Shown here piece by piece: positions 37,992 through 49,820 of a DNA stretch of 64,000 nucleotides. The position numbers and the translations under genes are program-made. The first letter of the stretch is position 1. Every line of letters begins with the position of its first letter. The DNA is taken from NCBI GenBank assembly GCA_947623455.1, contig OX392542.1, positions 13,709,625 through 13,773,624 of the forward strand, in the 5' to 3' direction. This DNA comes from Mimachlamys varia (taxonomy: Eukaryota > Mollusca > Bivalvia > Pectinida > Pectinidae). Below the pieces are notes generated by a model. It had not been told where the DNA came from. It was given only the letters and a program-made list of their open reading frames with translations, and made no database searches.

Positions 37992-38288
37992 TTAGGAACT
38001 ACTATTAGTGAATGAAGTAAGTATATCTAAACCATGACGTGTGAATGTGGCCTTCAACATCAACATTCTGTTTCCAGCATAGTCTGTGCGACTAGCTCTA
38101 CATGTAACACGACCAACAGCAGTTGTGGATATCTTGATGTGACGAACATAGAAATATTTCAAAAATAGCTTTTGTAATTTAGATTTCACCTTGGCACAAA
38201 TCATTTTACATGCCAAAACTTTCAGGGTCATAATGTTAGGGTTATGTAACGAACATGATTTATATAAGTCTGTCGTCTTTATGTACAT
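37992..38288 (-). pseudogene. Recurring minus-strand frame in block F (unit 2)
   Basis: The longest version of the frame (98 codons). It reads KVKSKLQKLFLKYFYVRHIK, then AVGRVTCRASRTDYAGNR, then ATFTRHGLDILTSFTNS. The part after ASRTD is open further than in unit 1. The third unit has RVTCSPSRTDIA followed by a stop, then NRLLKDTFTQNEVERLKT. A recurring pattern over three diverged units hints at past coding. I recognise no family. Confidence 0.28.
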
Positions 38289-38511
38289 AATTGCTGCAAA
38301 AAACGCTCAAACCATCTTCAAAAGCGTCGTGCGTTTATAAAACCTTCCTTGTAATTGCATCTCTTTTGTTGGGCGTTTCATGCTTCCGTACTCTAGATAT
38401 GAAATTCGGATTGCCTTTTTGAATTGTTATCAAATTTAAGTCCCTGAATATGTACAAGATCACAAAGACACCACATGTCTCAATATACCAACAGCTGGTT
38501 TACCATACGAG

Positions 38512-38796
38512 CCTCAATAGCCACAGTTATCTCATTTGAGTAGTGGCACGGTACATAATATACACATTTTCGTAGTACACGATTTGAAATTATACAGAAC
38601 TAGTTTAATTTTACTTCTAAATTCAAATATTAAAGGGGGTTTACGCACCTGACCCGTCTGCTTCTACATAGGTTTAGAAATTTTAGATTTCCACCTTTTG
38701 GTACCTAGCATCACTGAAGAGTCCTAGGAGGACGAAACAGCTGTATGATGCAGTTTAATAAAAAGTGCAGCATATGTTTGTGTCGCGTCATCTTTT
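38512..38796 (+). repeat. Dispersed repeat family B, copy 3, inserted in block F
   Basis: Runs from 'gagcctcaatagccacag' to 'gtgtcgcgtcatc'. The corresponding place in sister units (about 36481 and 40745) reads 'ggtttacgagacgcg...atatgcttaaacc' and 'ggttttacaagacgc...agtatgctgaaac' without the element. The copy lacks the first 50 or so bases of the family. Confidence 0.85.
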
Positions 38797-40804
38797 AAGT
38801 ATACTGAAACCTCAAACCTGTATTGTAACTAATATTCTGACGAAACATTATCTTAAAACGTATATTAATATACCAATATTGCAACCGAAGTTAAACTCAC
38901 AGGAAGTGTTACCGCGATAAGCATATAATCAATACCGTTCAAAACCACACAAATCGATCATTTTTGACATAACGAGTAAAGACAGACGTATAATGCATTG
39001 CCTAAATTTAAACAAACTGTCACGTCTGTTCATGTACAATATATCAAAGTGACGTCTATTATACCGATTCTCTGGAGATGGGGATTAGGGTACTGTTTTG
39101 TTTTTTGTGTTGTAATCAAGTGCTAAAATTAACGAAAAGCTACCATCATCTTTTGACAGAATTCGGTTAAATCACACGAAGAAATGACTTTCAAGGGATT
39201 TCACTTAAAGCTCTTTTACATTATAGCCCTATCAATCAGTGGTATTAACACGAGGAATGTAGATTAATATTTCAGAATATGCACATGTTCGTTCGATCTT
39301 TAAATCTGATTAACGATGCAATATGATTGAGAAACATCTTAGGCTAAGTAGACCAACGTCACATCTATATTCTACAGGTCCTTTATATTTCGCTATAGGC
39401 GAAAGCTATTTTATCATTTTGAAGTTGATCAATACTTTGTAAATAATCCAATATAAAAATTGCAAATATGAATAATTCAATATTTCGGCTATGCATGTTT
39501 ATCAAATGCAAGCGTTGATGAAGAGAACGATTCTTTTCACCTCAAACATTACTCTCTTTTTCTTTCATTTCGGGTTAGAATTTTTGCTAAATGAGAACTA
39601 TTTGCTAAGTGAGACTATTTTGCTAAATGATACTGTTCTTTAGAAAATCTGACTACTGATAAGTACACTGCCATCAAAAACGTTTGTTACAAACGTTGTG
39701 TACATTTTAAGCCATTAGTCAACAAAAAATGAACACAACTGATGCAATTTTCTACATATAGTCCACTTATAAGTGACAGTTGGCATTTCATTTTAAAAAT
39801 ATTCAAGTCCTGAAAGTTGCAGGGAGGATCAAGGGAGGGGTCTAATTTTTAGCATGTCCAAAAATCAATAAAAATAGTTTTTCTTTTATTTGCACAATTA
39901 AATGGAACTAATACCATAGGATCAACTATCAAAAATATAAAAAAAGAAATATATTGTTGAACTGTTTGTATAAAAAACGTGAAATTGCAAAATACTGCAT
40001 TTTGTGGAGTTTGATTGTATCAAAAACCATACATACATGTAGCTGAAAAATAACAAAAAATCGTAAGCATTAAATTATATAGTAAAAATATTAATAGTTA
40101 TACACACTTCACAATTGGGTTATTCTAAATTTCAAAGCGATTGCAGAAAATATGTATCAGAACTTTTGGATAGCAGTGTACATGTTTCAACGATATATTT
40201 AATACATGGTTGGAATATTTCATTATAGAATACCAGGGGTAATTGTTTTAAGTCTCTCAACTTCATTCTGTGTAAATGTGTCTTTGAGCAATCTGTTTCA
40301 AGCAATGTCTGTGCGACTAGGGCTACAAGTAACACGATCAACAGCAGTTGTGGATATCTTGATGTGACGAGCACAGAAATATTTCAAAATAGCTTCTCTA
40401 TTGTAGATTTTATTTCGGGAGTCATAACCTTACATGCCAACTTCTATGTAGCTTCCCAAGGTCATGTCTGTTGGAGTTACGTAACGAACAGCATTTGTGT
40501 CAATATGCCTTTTAAATGTACATGCTAGCTGCGGAAACACATTCAAAACATCTTCAAAGGCGTCGTTCGTTTTACAAGACCTTCGTAATTACATCTCTTT
40601 TGTTAGGCGTGTCATGTTTCTGTCATATAAATGTTATGTTTGGATTCTTATTTGAATTGTTATCGAATTTACATATCAGAATATGAACAAGGGAACAAAG
40701 TCATCGCAACATGTCTCAATATTCAACAACTGGTTTTACAAGACGCACTGCGAAGTATGCTGAAACATCAACGCTGTAATGGAAGTTTTCCTTTTTCCTC
40801 CGTG

Positions 40805-40905
40805 TAAATCGTTCCTTTGTTCATATTTTGCCTTAAGTTCTATCAATTTTGAGTTATTTACATGGGTTAGTTGTCACTTCAGTATTCTTTGATTTTTAGA
40901 ATTCT
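40805..40905 (+). mobile_element. Retroelement family A fragment, extreme 3' end (copy 7)
   Basis: Shares 'cctttgttcatattttgcct', 'atcaattttgagtt' and the terminal 'agtattctttga' followed by a T run with the family A tail. Only about 100 bp remain. It follows directly on the third unit of block F. Confidence 0.65.
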
Positions 40906-42179
40906 TTAGTGGTATGTTTTTCCGAATTTATAGAAAAAAAATATTGATTTGTTTCATATCGGAGGTTACGAGGTTACAGCTGGAATGAAAGGTACATAAA
41001 TATGTAACCACATGGTTAGTACACTAATGGTCTTAGTTTGCTTAACCAAGTTTTCAAATAAGTTTAAAATCGATGATGCATTTTAAGATTTGAAATATAG
41101 AAACTGGCCATAAAATTTAACGACAGGATATTGAAAAACAATTATAGTTTAATCTATACTTGGTTTTCCTTTTGACAAATAATAACTCTTTATGTGTTTC
41201 AAAGACGACACAATCATTAATACCAGCATGTCGTTGTGAAAATTTCAATGTGTGTACAGTACTCACATGTGTGTGATAATTCCCATTTTGTGGTTTCATT
41301 TTGGTAATATAATACACATTATCTATGAGAGTCACAGCTGGCGATTTCATTAGTTAATGTTATTAGCATGATGCCTAGGCAATTCCGTTAGTAATTTGTC
41401 ACCGATGCTGATATATACATCGGAACATAATCCTTCTATTCCAGATATGCAAAAAATACAGGGAAACGTTGAACCTCCAAAAAGAATAAATCAACTAATG
41501 ACTCTAATAAACAGGACGTATATCTTAGACCTGTATCATTGACTTCATACCGAAAACAAAATGGAAACATAAAACAGCAGTAACAATTATAAAATCACTA
41601 TGTAAAGATGTTTATGTATTGTTTTTTACTGAAATTTAAAATAAAAGGAATTTTAAATAGTTTTCGAATCAGCAAACCTCTGGCAAGGTTAAGATGAAAA
41701 CTTATGACATTATTGCAATCGGTGGAATTCATTAGCGTAAAACAACAATTTATGAGCAATTAAAAAGTGTTACCAATCACAATGATGACAGGTTATATTA
41801 CACATGTAAGTATTGCATTACACGGTCATCATGTGATACATTGACATATATCATCTACAGTAATCACTTGATCTTAAATCTGAACGATAGCACAAGCTTA
41901 TATCTCCTAGTATAAAAGCAAATCGTCTTCAATCCTCAAAAAAGGCCAATATGTAACTACATCTATGGACGGCGTACAGGGGCCATGTTAATTTTACCTT
42001 TAAACCAATACACAAAGGATGATGTATACAAATGTATTTTCTAATACATTAAACGTTTAAGGGGCCCCACCATTTACCTAAAGTAAATCGTGTCAAGAAT
42101 GTTCTTTTATATAAGGAATCCGCATTGACACGTCGGGAAATTATGCAATATTATATTTAGGGTTTCAGATAGTGATCGA
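40906..42179. other. Unannotated sequence
   Basis: No gene or repeat recognised. The minus frame at 41117-41350 has no domain character. Confidence 0.5.
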
Positions 42180-42257
42180 CATCTGTATGATGCAGTGTCA
42201 TTCATACTGTATCTATTACTAAATTTAAAAGGTGCAGAATATGTGTGTTACGTCATC
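42180..42257 (+). repeat. Dispersed repeat family B, copy 4 (last 78 bp only)
   Basis: Contains 'gtatgatgcagt', 'catactgtatctattacta', 'aaaaggtgcag' and the terminal 'tgtgttacgtcatc'. Severely 5'-truncated. Confidence 0.8.
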
Positions 42258-42867
42258 TCTTATCGATACTACTCTGTCAAATGTTTTGAACATTTTAACA
42301 AATTGGATCAATGTAAGTATCATTTAATTTCAACATCTTTTATCTAATTAAGAAAAAAGATCGAATAACGTAGACTATATATTAAGTCTTCTCCAAATAG
42401 TAACAATGAGTATAAACACCATTATAGAAAAGTAAGGACAACTTTCCAGTATAACCATTTGATTTTTCTTTCTATTATACTTGATGTAATTCATTATATC
42501 TGTCTTTGTTAAGAAAATTTAACCTGCATCCATGACAGGTATCCGTCCACTTATACGAAACAGACCATTTAAGTCTATGATAGCAAAATAACCCATCAAT
42601 CCATAATATTTAGGTACCAGCCATGCATACAGCATTTTAAGTTAAATATAAAATGCGAAATTTAAAAAAAGCAGTACTTGGAAGACCTATAGCAAGCAGA
42701 GTTTTACTAATTTGCATTTTTGAAATCATTTCGTCTTCATTTACGATCAGGGAATATTGAATTATATATTTGTTATTATAATTAGAATACATTGAAATTA
42801 TTAAAGTAACATTAACATATGTTTTCGTGAGCGTGAATCCACAGCTTTTACAATATCATAATATGCA
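42258..42867. other. Unannotated AT-rich sequence
   Basis: I see nothing supportable. Confidence 0.5.
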
Positions 42868-43270
42868 GTCCTATGACACAATAACGTGTCCCTTTGAGTA
42901 GTCCTATGACACAATAACGTGTCCCATTGAGTTGTCCTATGACACACTAATGTGTCCCTCGAGTAATCTTATGACACAATAACGTGACCCTCGAGTAGTC
43001 TTATGACACACTAACGTGTCCCTCGAGTAGTCATATGAGACACTAACGTGACCCTCGAGTAGTCTTATTACACACTAATGTGTACCTCGAGTTGTCCTAT
43101 GACACAATAACGTGTCCCTCGTGTAGGCAAATAACACACTAACGTCTCCCTGGAGTAGTCCTAAAACACGATAACATGTTCTTCGAGTAGTCCTTTTATT
43201 TGCCAACGTGTCTGTGGAGTAGTCTTATGAAATGCTAATGTGTCCCTTGAGTAGTCCTATGACACAATCG
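42868..43270. repeat. 32/33-bp minisatellite
   Basis: Thirteen units (the last incomplete) starting at 42868, 42901, 42934, 42966 and then every 32 bp to 43254. The core is CTATGACACAATAACGTG followed by 'tccctcgagta'. The first two units have one extra base near the end. Units differ at several positions (acacaat or acacact, cgtgtcc or cgtgacc), so the array is older than the 27-bp array. Confidence 0.95.
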
Positions 43271-43734
43271 AATGTAGAAACAAATATTTTCTCCTGATTG
43301 AGATTATTTTGAAGTATATTTTATATTCTATTGCAGTGCAATGGCTTTCTATCTAAATATCTTAAAACTTGAATACAGCTGTCAGTTAGATATAGTGTAC
43401 TATGTAATATTATGTTGATAAAAACTATATCACCGACAAATATAAACAAACAGGAACAGGCACCTTGTTACACTCCCTGTTTCATAATCAAGAAGACAGG
43501 ATATTGTGATCTCATTACGTAGCCAATGTGTTGTTTCTGTTTGTTGTTTTTTCTTTATGTGTGTGTGTGATGATGATGATGAACTACATTTTTGTGGTAA
43601 TGTTATTACCTTTAGTCAAGGTATTGGCAAGCAACCCCGTCTCAGGAAATTGATGCACAAACTGTTAACGTTATTGATACATCACGCGCTGGGACACTCT
43701 ATTGTAATCGGCTGCTGTTGGAGATGTTGTCAGG
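43271..43734. other. Unannotated sequence
   Basis: A (GAT)n-like run is at about 43568-43580, next to a short GT run. No gene. Confidence 0.5.
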
Positions 43735-43915
43735 CAGGACTACAGCAAACGCTGTGGCTCGGCTTCTCTGTGTGGCCATTATTGGACTGAGCGTACTTTG
43801 GTTGGACTACAGCGCAAGTCATGGCTCAGCATCTCTATGTGACCATTATTGGACTGAGCGTACTTTTGTTGGACTACACCACAAGTCATGGCTGCGCGTC
43901 CGTGTGACCGTGACA
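43735..43915. repeat. 67-bp tandem repeat
   Basis: About 2.6 units starting at 43737, 43804 and 43871. Shared segments are 'ggactacagc', 'tggctc(a/g)gc', 'tctctgtgtg(g/a)cc' and 'attattggactgagcgtact'. Open frames crossing it on both strands reflect the repeat. Confidence 0.9.
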
Positions 43916-44829
43916 TACATTTAGTCTGTAATCCCGTGTGACTTGTGGCATCAGGTGGGCTTCCTGGCAGGAACAGCTGGGCACTGGTTACGTACGTCCA
44001 CTGAGATGATGATATATAAATAAACCATGGACAGCCCTTCCACATATCTTATGACTTTAATTAGAATCAAGCCAAGGGTCTGAAATATTATCTAGATCAG
44101 TATGAAGTTTTTGTTTTGTTTAAGGACGGCAATACTAGCAAGCACGCACGTCCTTTATTGTTAATAGAACCAAACGTCTAACTAATGTTTATTGTGCGAA
44201 AAACCAACACACTCTGAAAAAGATTTGTGTCTTGAGGGTAATATGTTTCCTCAACATAATGCAGTTTAACCCAGTCAAGTGTTTACAAACAACACCACCT
44301 GACGTGGCGAGTTAATGAATTGCAAAACTGATATTATAACATGTTCAAAAAGACGGGTGAAATGTAAAAACGTGTTTTGTCGAGACTGTTCTTTAAAATA
44401 TAGTTAAACGTGTCCTTACACCTATGCAAGAAAAGTTTTTACTTTTAGAACGGTTATTTTTTATGTGCCTGGTATCTCAGCTGTATACAAATAATCTAGT
44501 TAACTGGACTGTTATAAAGATAAGCCTTGTTACATGTATTAATGCCGTGTTACCAGTATTATTGCCGTTTTACTTGTATTATAAGCCGATTTACCTTTAT
44601 TATTAGTCATCGTGATTTGTTTACAGTTTTTATTCAATTTTTTCTAGTGCCAAACACTTCTGATGCCACTAAAAAAATGCATAGTCCCACAATGGCGCAG
44701 TTCTTAGGTGTAATGTCGATTGCATGAAGAAAGAGGTGCGAAATGAAATGTCCCAGCAGCTTGTGTTTGTTATTTTTTTCTCTCTCTGTTAAGGAGACCA
44801 TGGAGAAAGCACTACTATTATGCTGTTCC
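43916..44829. other. Unannotated sequence
   Basis: No gene recognised. Around 44525-44590 'ttacatgtatta', 'ttaccagtatta', 'ttacttgtatta' and 'ttacctttatta' recur at about 20-bp spacing, suggesting a decayed short tandem repeat. Confidence 0.5.
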
Positions 44830-45095
44830 GGGCCCGTTTTCATGAATCCGTTCTCATGCTCAAGCATGGATTCTGTGCTCAAGCCTTATATCTTGTTATG
44901 GCTATAAATCATTCAAACCATTTAATTTTGTCAAAGTTTTGTTAAAAAATTAAAGAGGCATGAAGTCGAAAGCTGTTTTCAATATTTATAATGCCTTTTT
45001 TTGATCTTTGACATGATTCAAGTGAGTTTCAAGAAAGCTGGCTTGAGCACAGAATCCGTGATTGAGCATGAGAACAGTTTCATAAATACGGGCCC
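44830..45095. mobile_element. MITE-like element, family C copy 2
   Basis: The left end GGGCCCGTTTTCATGAATCC continues with 'gttctcatgctcaagcatgg' and 'attctgtgctcaag'. The right end carries the reverse complement over about 55 bp with few mismatches ('cttgagcacagaatccgtg', 'gagcatgagaacag', 'ataaatacgggccc'). This is the best-preserved copy. The interior is AT-rich and noncoding. Confidence 0.9.
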
Positions 45096-45384
45096 CGGTG
45101 TCTGTTGATTTTGGCACTTTTGACTATTTTCGGTGGTCTCTCTGTGGGTTTCTTTCATTATGTGAAACTTGATATTGAACAGGCGTCACCAAAATCAAAG
45201 ACGACTTTGCTTAAATGAGAGTATATGTATACGTTTATATTATCTTTGATAACAACAAGGGCAGCTTACTACTTAGCTGCATGAGAAACGTGACGATTTC
45301 GGTGTACCGATCGCCTTTTTAATAATAATATCCCTGTTTCCCAATCATATGGTGTTTACTTGTCCTAGTTGATTTGTTATTTTA
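45096..45384. other. Unannotated sequence
   Basis: I see nothing supportable. Confidence 0.45.
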
Positions 45385-45690
45385 GGGAGATTTTCGTAAT
45401 CGATTTCAGCTGCTGAGGAACAACCTTACTGCAGAGATTCGAAAGATGCAGGTTAATGAAGACTATGGTCGGCATATTGATATCATCGAGAAATATTCCG
45501 TTTCGTTGTGTGATATAAAGATTGACGTTTTTGAGTATGCTAATTAGAGTCCTTATTTGTTGAGATTGACAATGATGACTAGGTTCTCATTTTGAGAATC
45601 GATGTTTACTTGGATGTTCTTTTGTTCATTTTTTGCCTCTAGGTTAACGATTTTGAGTTCTTTCTAATATGTTTTGGATCATCGACTTGT
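45385..45690 (+). mobile_element. Retroelement family A fragment, RT end plus partial tail (copy 8)
   Basis: Keeps the last RT codons, read as DYGRHIDIIEKYSVSLCDIK, then VFEYAN and a stop at 45545-45547. This gives the probable natural end of the RT frame. The tail then lacks the AEDAYSSGTPG block: 'gatgtttacttggatg' joins 'ttcttttgttcat' directly, which points to an internal deletion of about 100 bp. Confidence 0.8.
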
Positions 45691-47982
45691 TTGGAAGATA
45701 ACACGGTGCGTAAACGGAAGTTAAAACGGCTATAGGGCAATATAGAAACACACCGAAAGTATATACTTTGACGTCATCTTCTAGTCATGTCATGGAGATC
45801 TAAATCCGAGTATTCCAAGTGTTAATAACGAAAATAATTTGAAAGCAATTAACTGAAATAGCCATGCATATTTTCCGGATATATTTCACTCAACAGGTAT
45901 TAACATTTGCGTATAATAGTTTCAATTCTTCTCGTCATTGATAATCATTTTATTGTGCTGTCATCCAAGACAGTTAGATATAGGCATTTCTCAAACCAAT
46001 CAATATTAAAGAATAATTCAAATCACAGTTTACATAGATATATAATCATTGCTGACACTCGCTTTCCTTTCTGATCAATTAGTGAAGCTGTTGCGTCGCC
46101 ACACCTACATTGCTAAGCGAATACATCTGTTTTTGTGTGCTAAAGGCAGAACATGTAGGTATTTTGCCCGCAGGCGATAGTGCAGATGCGACGCCGAATC
46201 GTTTAGTGCTTTCTAACAGAAATATTAACCCTAAACATCACACAACAGCGTTTTATGATATTAAAATTACTGTCCATACTGAACGTTAAAAACTGCTAGT
46301 TCCACTGTTCAAGGTCTTTAGTTAATTAATTGGTCTGTAGCATCGGTTAGACAATGGGATTCAACATTCTCTAACTAAAGAGTAAACGCTGGTCTTAAGC
46401 ATCCTGCAGTGAAACGGGTTATATTGTATATGAAAGATATCTTTTATGGATTGTTTTCCCTATGCGCGAAATACAGACAGCTAAAAGGTTTAATAGTTAC
46501 GTCTAAAAAGTCCAAAAGCTGAACTGAAATAACAATACATAAATCACAGATACTTCACGTCAATAGAAAGGTATACAGTTTAACAAATGTATTAATCTTT
46601 TTCACTTTGTATTCATTATACTCTTGCCACACAAGAATCAAATCGACATGTTTGAAATTAATTTAAGACTGTGGAAATTAAGCCATTGATCCTGTATCGA
46701 AGTCCTAGACCCTGTCGACATATTTAAAATGTTTAGATACTGCCTCAAGGCAAGGTTTATGGACCAAATTTACGATGTTCGAATTACAATCAAAATTATC
46801 AAAATGTAAATACTTTTATTTCGACTCAAAGTCTGGTTGTTTGGCCGCCATATTCCACATGGAAAAGTTCGCAACACGAAGACATATTTAAAAACCAATC
46901 ATTTTGCCGCTGGGTCTGCAATATATAAGAGCACATGAACACGCGTCTGCTTTTGAAAATATTTAAATGCATAACTTAGTTTAATAATCATGCTCTGTCA
47001 TAATTTGCAATGTGTGTGTTGCAATCCATCTCACATTGCACAGATGTGACAGTTACAATGATACCAATACATCACACTCATTGCAGCAGGTGTGGCGTAT
47101 TGCTAGCCGATCTCTGAACTCTCGCACTCAGTACGTCACAGAGGCAATTCGGAGCAAACAGTAATATCCCCGCGGGAGTAGGTGGATAAACATGTCTAAT
47201 GTCACCAACTTATGTTGTATGTATCATGCAGCATTTTACATATTCACCCCTGAAGTCACATACAAAGTGTAATTCAAAATCGGAATAGTTCATTATGAAA
47301 GTTCGTGTGTGGATTGGTTAAGAAAGCGGCTGTGTTTGTTACTTATTTATCATGACGGTTTTCCCCCTGATATATGATCTTACTTGTTGCCAACATAAAT
47401 AATCACGATTGATAGATTAAAACCCTTTTTTTATGTGTCAAAAAAGAGCGTTTCCCATAAGATGTATACTAAAGACATTGTGTTTGCTAAGTATTTATTT
47501 TACGAGTAAGACAGCATTCTGTGTGTTAAATAAAAAGTTATCGAAAAACCTATCAGCGCCACTCACCGATCATAAATCAGATAAGCCGACAACAACACTA
47601 AAAAACAGCGAGACAGTAGCTGACATACATATTAAACTAGACTTGACATGGTTAGAGGAAATTTGAGTCCTTGGAGATGTGCCCTAAAATGTGTTTATGG
47701 CTTAAAGTGTGTCTCGAGTTGTTCTGGTGTACATATAATGTTCTCAGTTTTGTTATGTTCACAGTTGTGAAACAGAAATTAATCCGAACCGATGTTCATT
47801 GATTTTTTTCTTTGTAATGCCATGCCAGATGATAATTTCCAAATATTGTTTATAATACGTTTACAACTATATCTAAGGACCTCACACAAACTTTCATGAC
47901 AAGAAGACAACAAAGAAACTTAAAGACACAGATATACACTTAAACTGAGACCAGGCCAACTCTCCAAGAGTGAGGAAATAGA
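45691..47982. other. Unannotated sequence
   Basis: No gene is recognised. The 46085-46210 stretch and 47085-47180 are locally richer in G+C and CpG. A 77-codon frame at 47433-47666 has a hydrophilic end (LTDHKSDKPTTTLKNSET) but no supporting signal. Confidence 0.5.
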
Positions 47983-48252
47983 CCAGGGCTCGTATTCATG
48001 AAACTGTTTTCAAGCTCAAGCATGGATTTTGTGCTCAAGTCAGCTTTCTTCTAATTCACTTAAATTGTGTCAAACCCAATTGGCAAAAAGTAAATTGTAA
48101 ATATTGAAAACAATTTTTCGTTTTACTATTATTTTCAAATTTTTGGTAAAATATCATTTCATAATTAATTTATATTCAGAACAAACAAAATCGGGCTTGA
48201 ACACAGAATCCATGCTTGAGCATGAGAATGGTTTCCTGATTAAAGGCCCTGG
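47983..48252. mobile_element. MITE-like element, family C copy 3
   Basis: The left end CCAGGGCTCGTATTCATGAA is followed by 'ctcaagcatggattttgtgc'. The right end has 'cttgaacacagaatccatgc', 'ttgagcatgagaatgg' and the terminal GGCCCTGG. CCAGGGC and GCCCTGG are exact complements. The frame at 48104-48328 lies within and beyond the right arm and is not a gene. Confidence 0.85.
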
Positions 48253-48589
48253 TGTGTCAAACAGTATCGTAAGAGGCGCCTTTTATGCCCCCTTGGAGGA
48301 TTGGTGTTTTGTCTTCACTGTCTTCTAAAAATGAGGAGATCGAAATTGGTCGGATACACTCATTGCATCATTCGGTACCACACATTTTTGTTTTCTATCT
48401 TTTTCTTTAATTGTACTTGGATTTGTATTTTGATTTAAGTGTATTCTCCCTAGGTATAATGTATCACCACCCTCGTGTGACTCTGGACATTATATCCAAC
48501 AACAACAAAAAATCGTTTACTTACTAGTTCTTTTTATTTTCGTTCATAGATTGCCTTGGATCAATTTTCCGAACCTGAACTTTTCATTC
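48253..48589. other. Unannotated sequence
   Basis: I see nothing supportable. Confidence 0.45.
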
Positions 48590-48985
48590 CCTAATAGTAG
48601 CACCCCTGCTTCGGCAACCTAGTGTCTATATGTCGCAGTTGCTTCGTTATTCCAGGGCTTGCTTTAAATATCGAAATTTTTGCGATAGGAGCAAATTTTA
48701 TATTCTGATCTTTAATCATTGAGAAATATGTTATATATGTTTTTTGTGACATTTATTAGTACTCTCATAAGTGTGCTTACTTGATGTGATTCAAAATGAC
48801 TCGGTCGGTTCTCACTTTTAGGGCTTAGTTTGATATGACCAAACAATTACATGACAAGTGTTAAAATATATGGGTAGAAGTGTCCCCAATACGTATTTGT
48901 GTAAATATTTCCTTTCTTCATATTTTGCCCCTGGTTTTATCATTTTTGAGTTCGGATTATGGTTTTGTTGACAATTCTGTATAAT
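48590..48985 (+). mobile_element. Retroelement family A fragment (copy 9)
   Basis: Keeps the RT stretch encoding the YMSQLLRYSRAC-like region ('atatgtcgcagttgcttcgttattccagggcttgctttaaatat'). It then has a deletion to 'cattgagaaatatg' and a tail containing 'cttacttgatgtgattcaaaatgactcgg' and 'catattttgcccctggttt'. The AEDAYSSGTPG block is missing. The coding part has stops. Confidence 0.75.
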
Positions 48986-49614
48986 ATTGTTGTAATAAAG
49001 CTTGTAATAACTCAATATCACCTATTAGTTTCAAATAAAACTTCATATTGACGCTTTTGTATTTTGCTAAATTCGCGAATGCACCAATTTACGAAATGTA
49101 ACAACTCGTAAAACAAAATTATTTCCATCAACAAAGAAAAATCATTATTTACATGTTGGCAAAAGCATATGGAAAAAGAAATCCTATTGTGCATGAAAAG
49201 GAATCCATGGAATCGAAGCAACCAAACAATGTTGTTTAATCTCACAAAAGTACACAATAAACAATTATTTTGTGACAGATGTTAGAATCAATACGTCGAC
49301 AGCATGTGTATAACCCCGAACGAAGACAGTAATCCTAGAATTTTTTTTAGAAATCAGATTAAGACTTGGTTACCAGTACATAAAGGGCAAAAAGGCTGCA
49401 AACATTTTTTTCACATCGATATGTCTGATACGCATGCGCGAAAAGAACGGTTTCAACAGATATGTTCAAATAATTGGGTGTGAAACTGCAGAGTTATATT
49501 GGTACTACCATATCGTACCTCATGTCGTCAGTAATGGATACAAATCAATATTATTTATTGTGTTGACAAAGAAAATAAAAAAATAAATTATAAGAGAATA
49601 TCATCAACAAAACA
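48986..49614. other. Unannotated sequence
   Basis: I see nothing supportable. Open frames on the minus strand are AT-driven. Confidence 0.45.
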
Positions 49615-49820
49615 ATAACTCTGTTTATCGACAACTACCATGTAAATCTTGGTCCAATCAAAGTTAACATAAATCATTTCTGAATAAGGCCAAAATGGCG
49701 ACCATGAAATCTGTTCGTCGTCCTCTTCAACCTCAATTTCTCGAATCCCTGTGTATTTAGTTTGTCAGCAGCCAACATCTATCACGAAAATCTCGATATT
49801 CAAAACTGCATCGTGCTGTA
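49615..49820 (-). mobile_element. Retroelement family A fragment, internal piece (copy 10)
   Basis: The minus strand keeps the RT end ('atcgagattttcgtgatagatgttggctgctgac', 'gggattcgagaaattgaggt') and the start of the tail ('accaagatttacatggtagttg'), with a deletion between them. The far 3' end is missing. Confidence 0.75.

Larger units (their letters stand above)
33690..40795. repeat. Local tandem segmental duplication (block F)
   Basis: A unit of about 2 kb recurs in direct orientation. Right-hand parts match at about 33690-34275, 36640-37165 and 38940-39545, with a further scrap at 37196-37320. They share 'gtactgttttgttttttg', 'gtaatcaagtgct', 'cacgaagaaatgac', 'aaagctcttttacattatag', 'atcagtggtattaacac' and 'cttaacgat'. 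Left-hand parts match at about 35510-36560, 37798-38900 and 39628-40795. They share 'actgttcttta', 'gtctgtgcgac', 'gtggatatcttgatgtg', 'tacatgccaa', 'gcgtcgt(t/g)cgttt' and 'catgtctcaatat'. One unit (36xxx) holds a family A tail and the next (38xxx) a family B element, while the sister units are empty there. The sequence of the unit belongs to no family I recognise. Confidence 0.85.

Noticed and set aside
42868..43270. CRISPR array
   Set aside because: The 32-bp units abut one another without spacers and vary internally like a minisatellite.
43779..44045. Minus-strand ORF of 88 codons
   Set aside because: It lies largely on the 67-bp tandem repeat and repeats the same residues.
47433..47666. 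Hydrophilic 77-codon ORF
   Set aside because: No start context, splice signal, poly(A) signal or recognisable family supports it.
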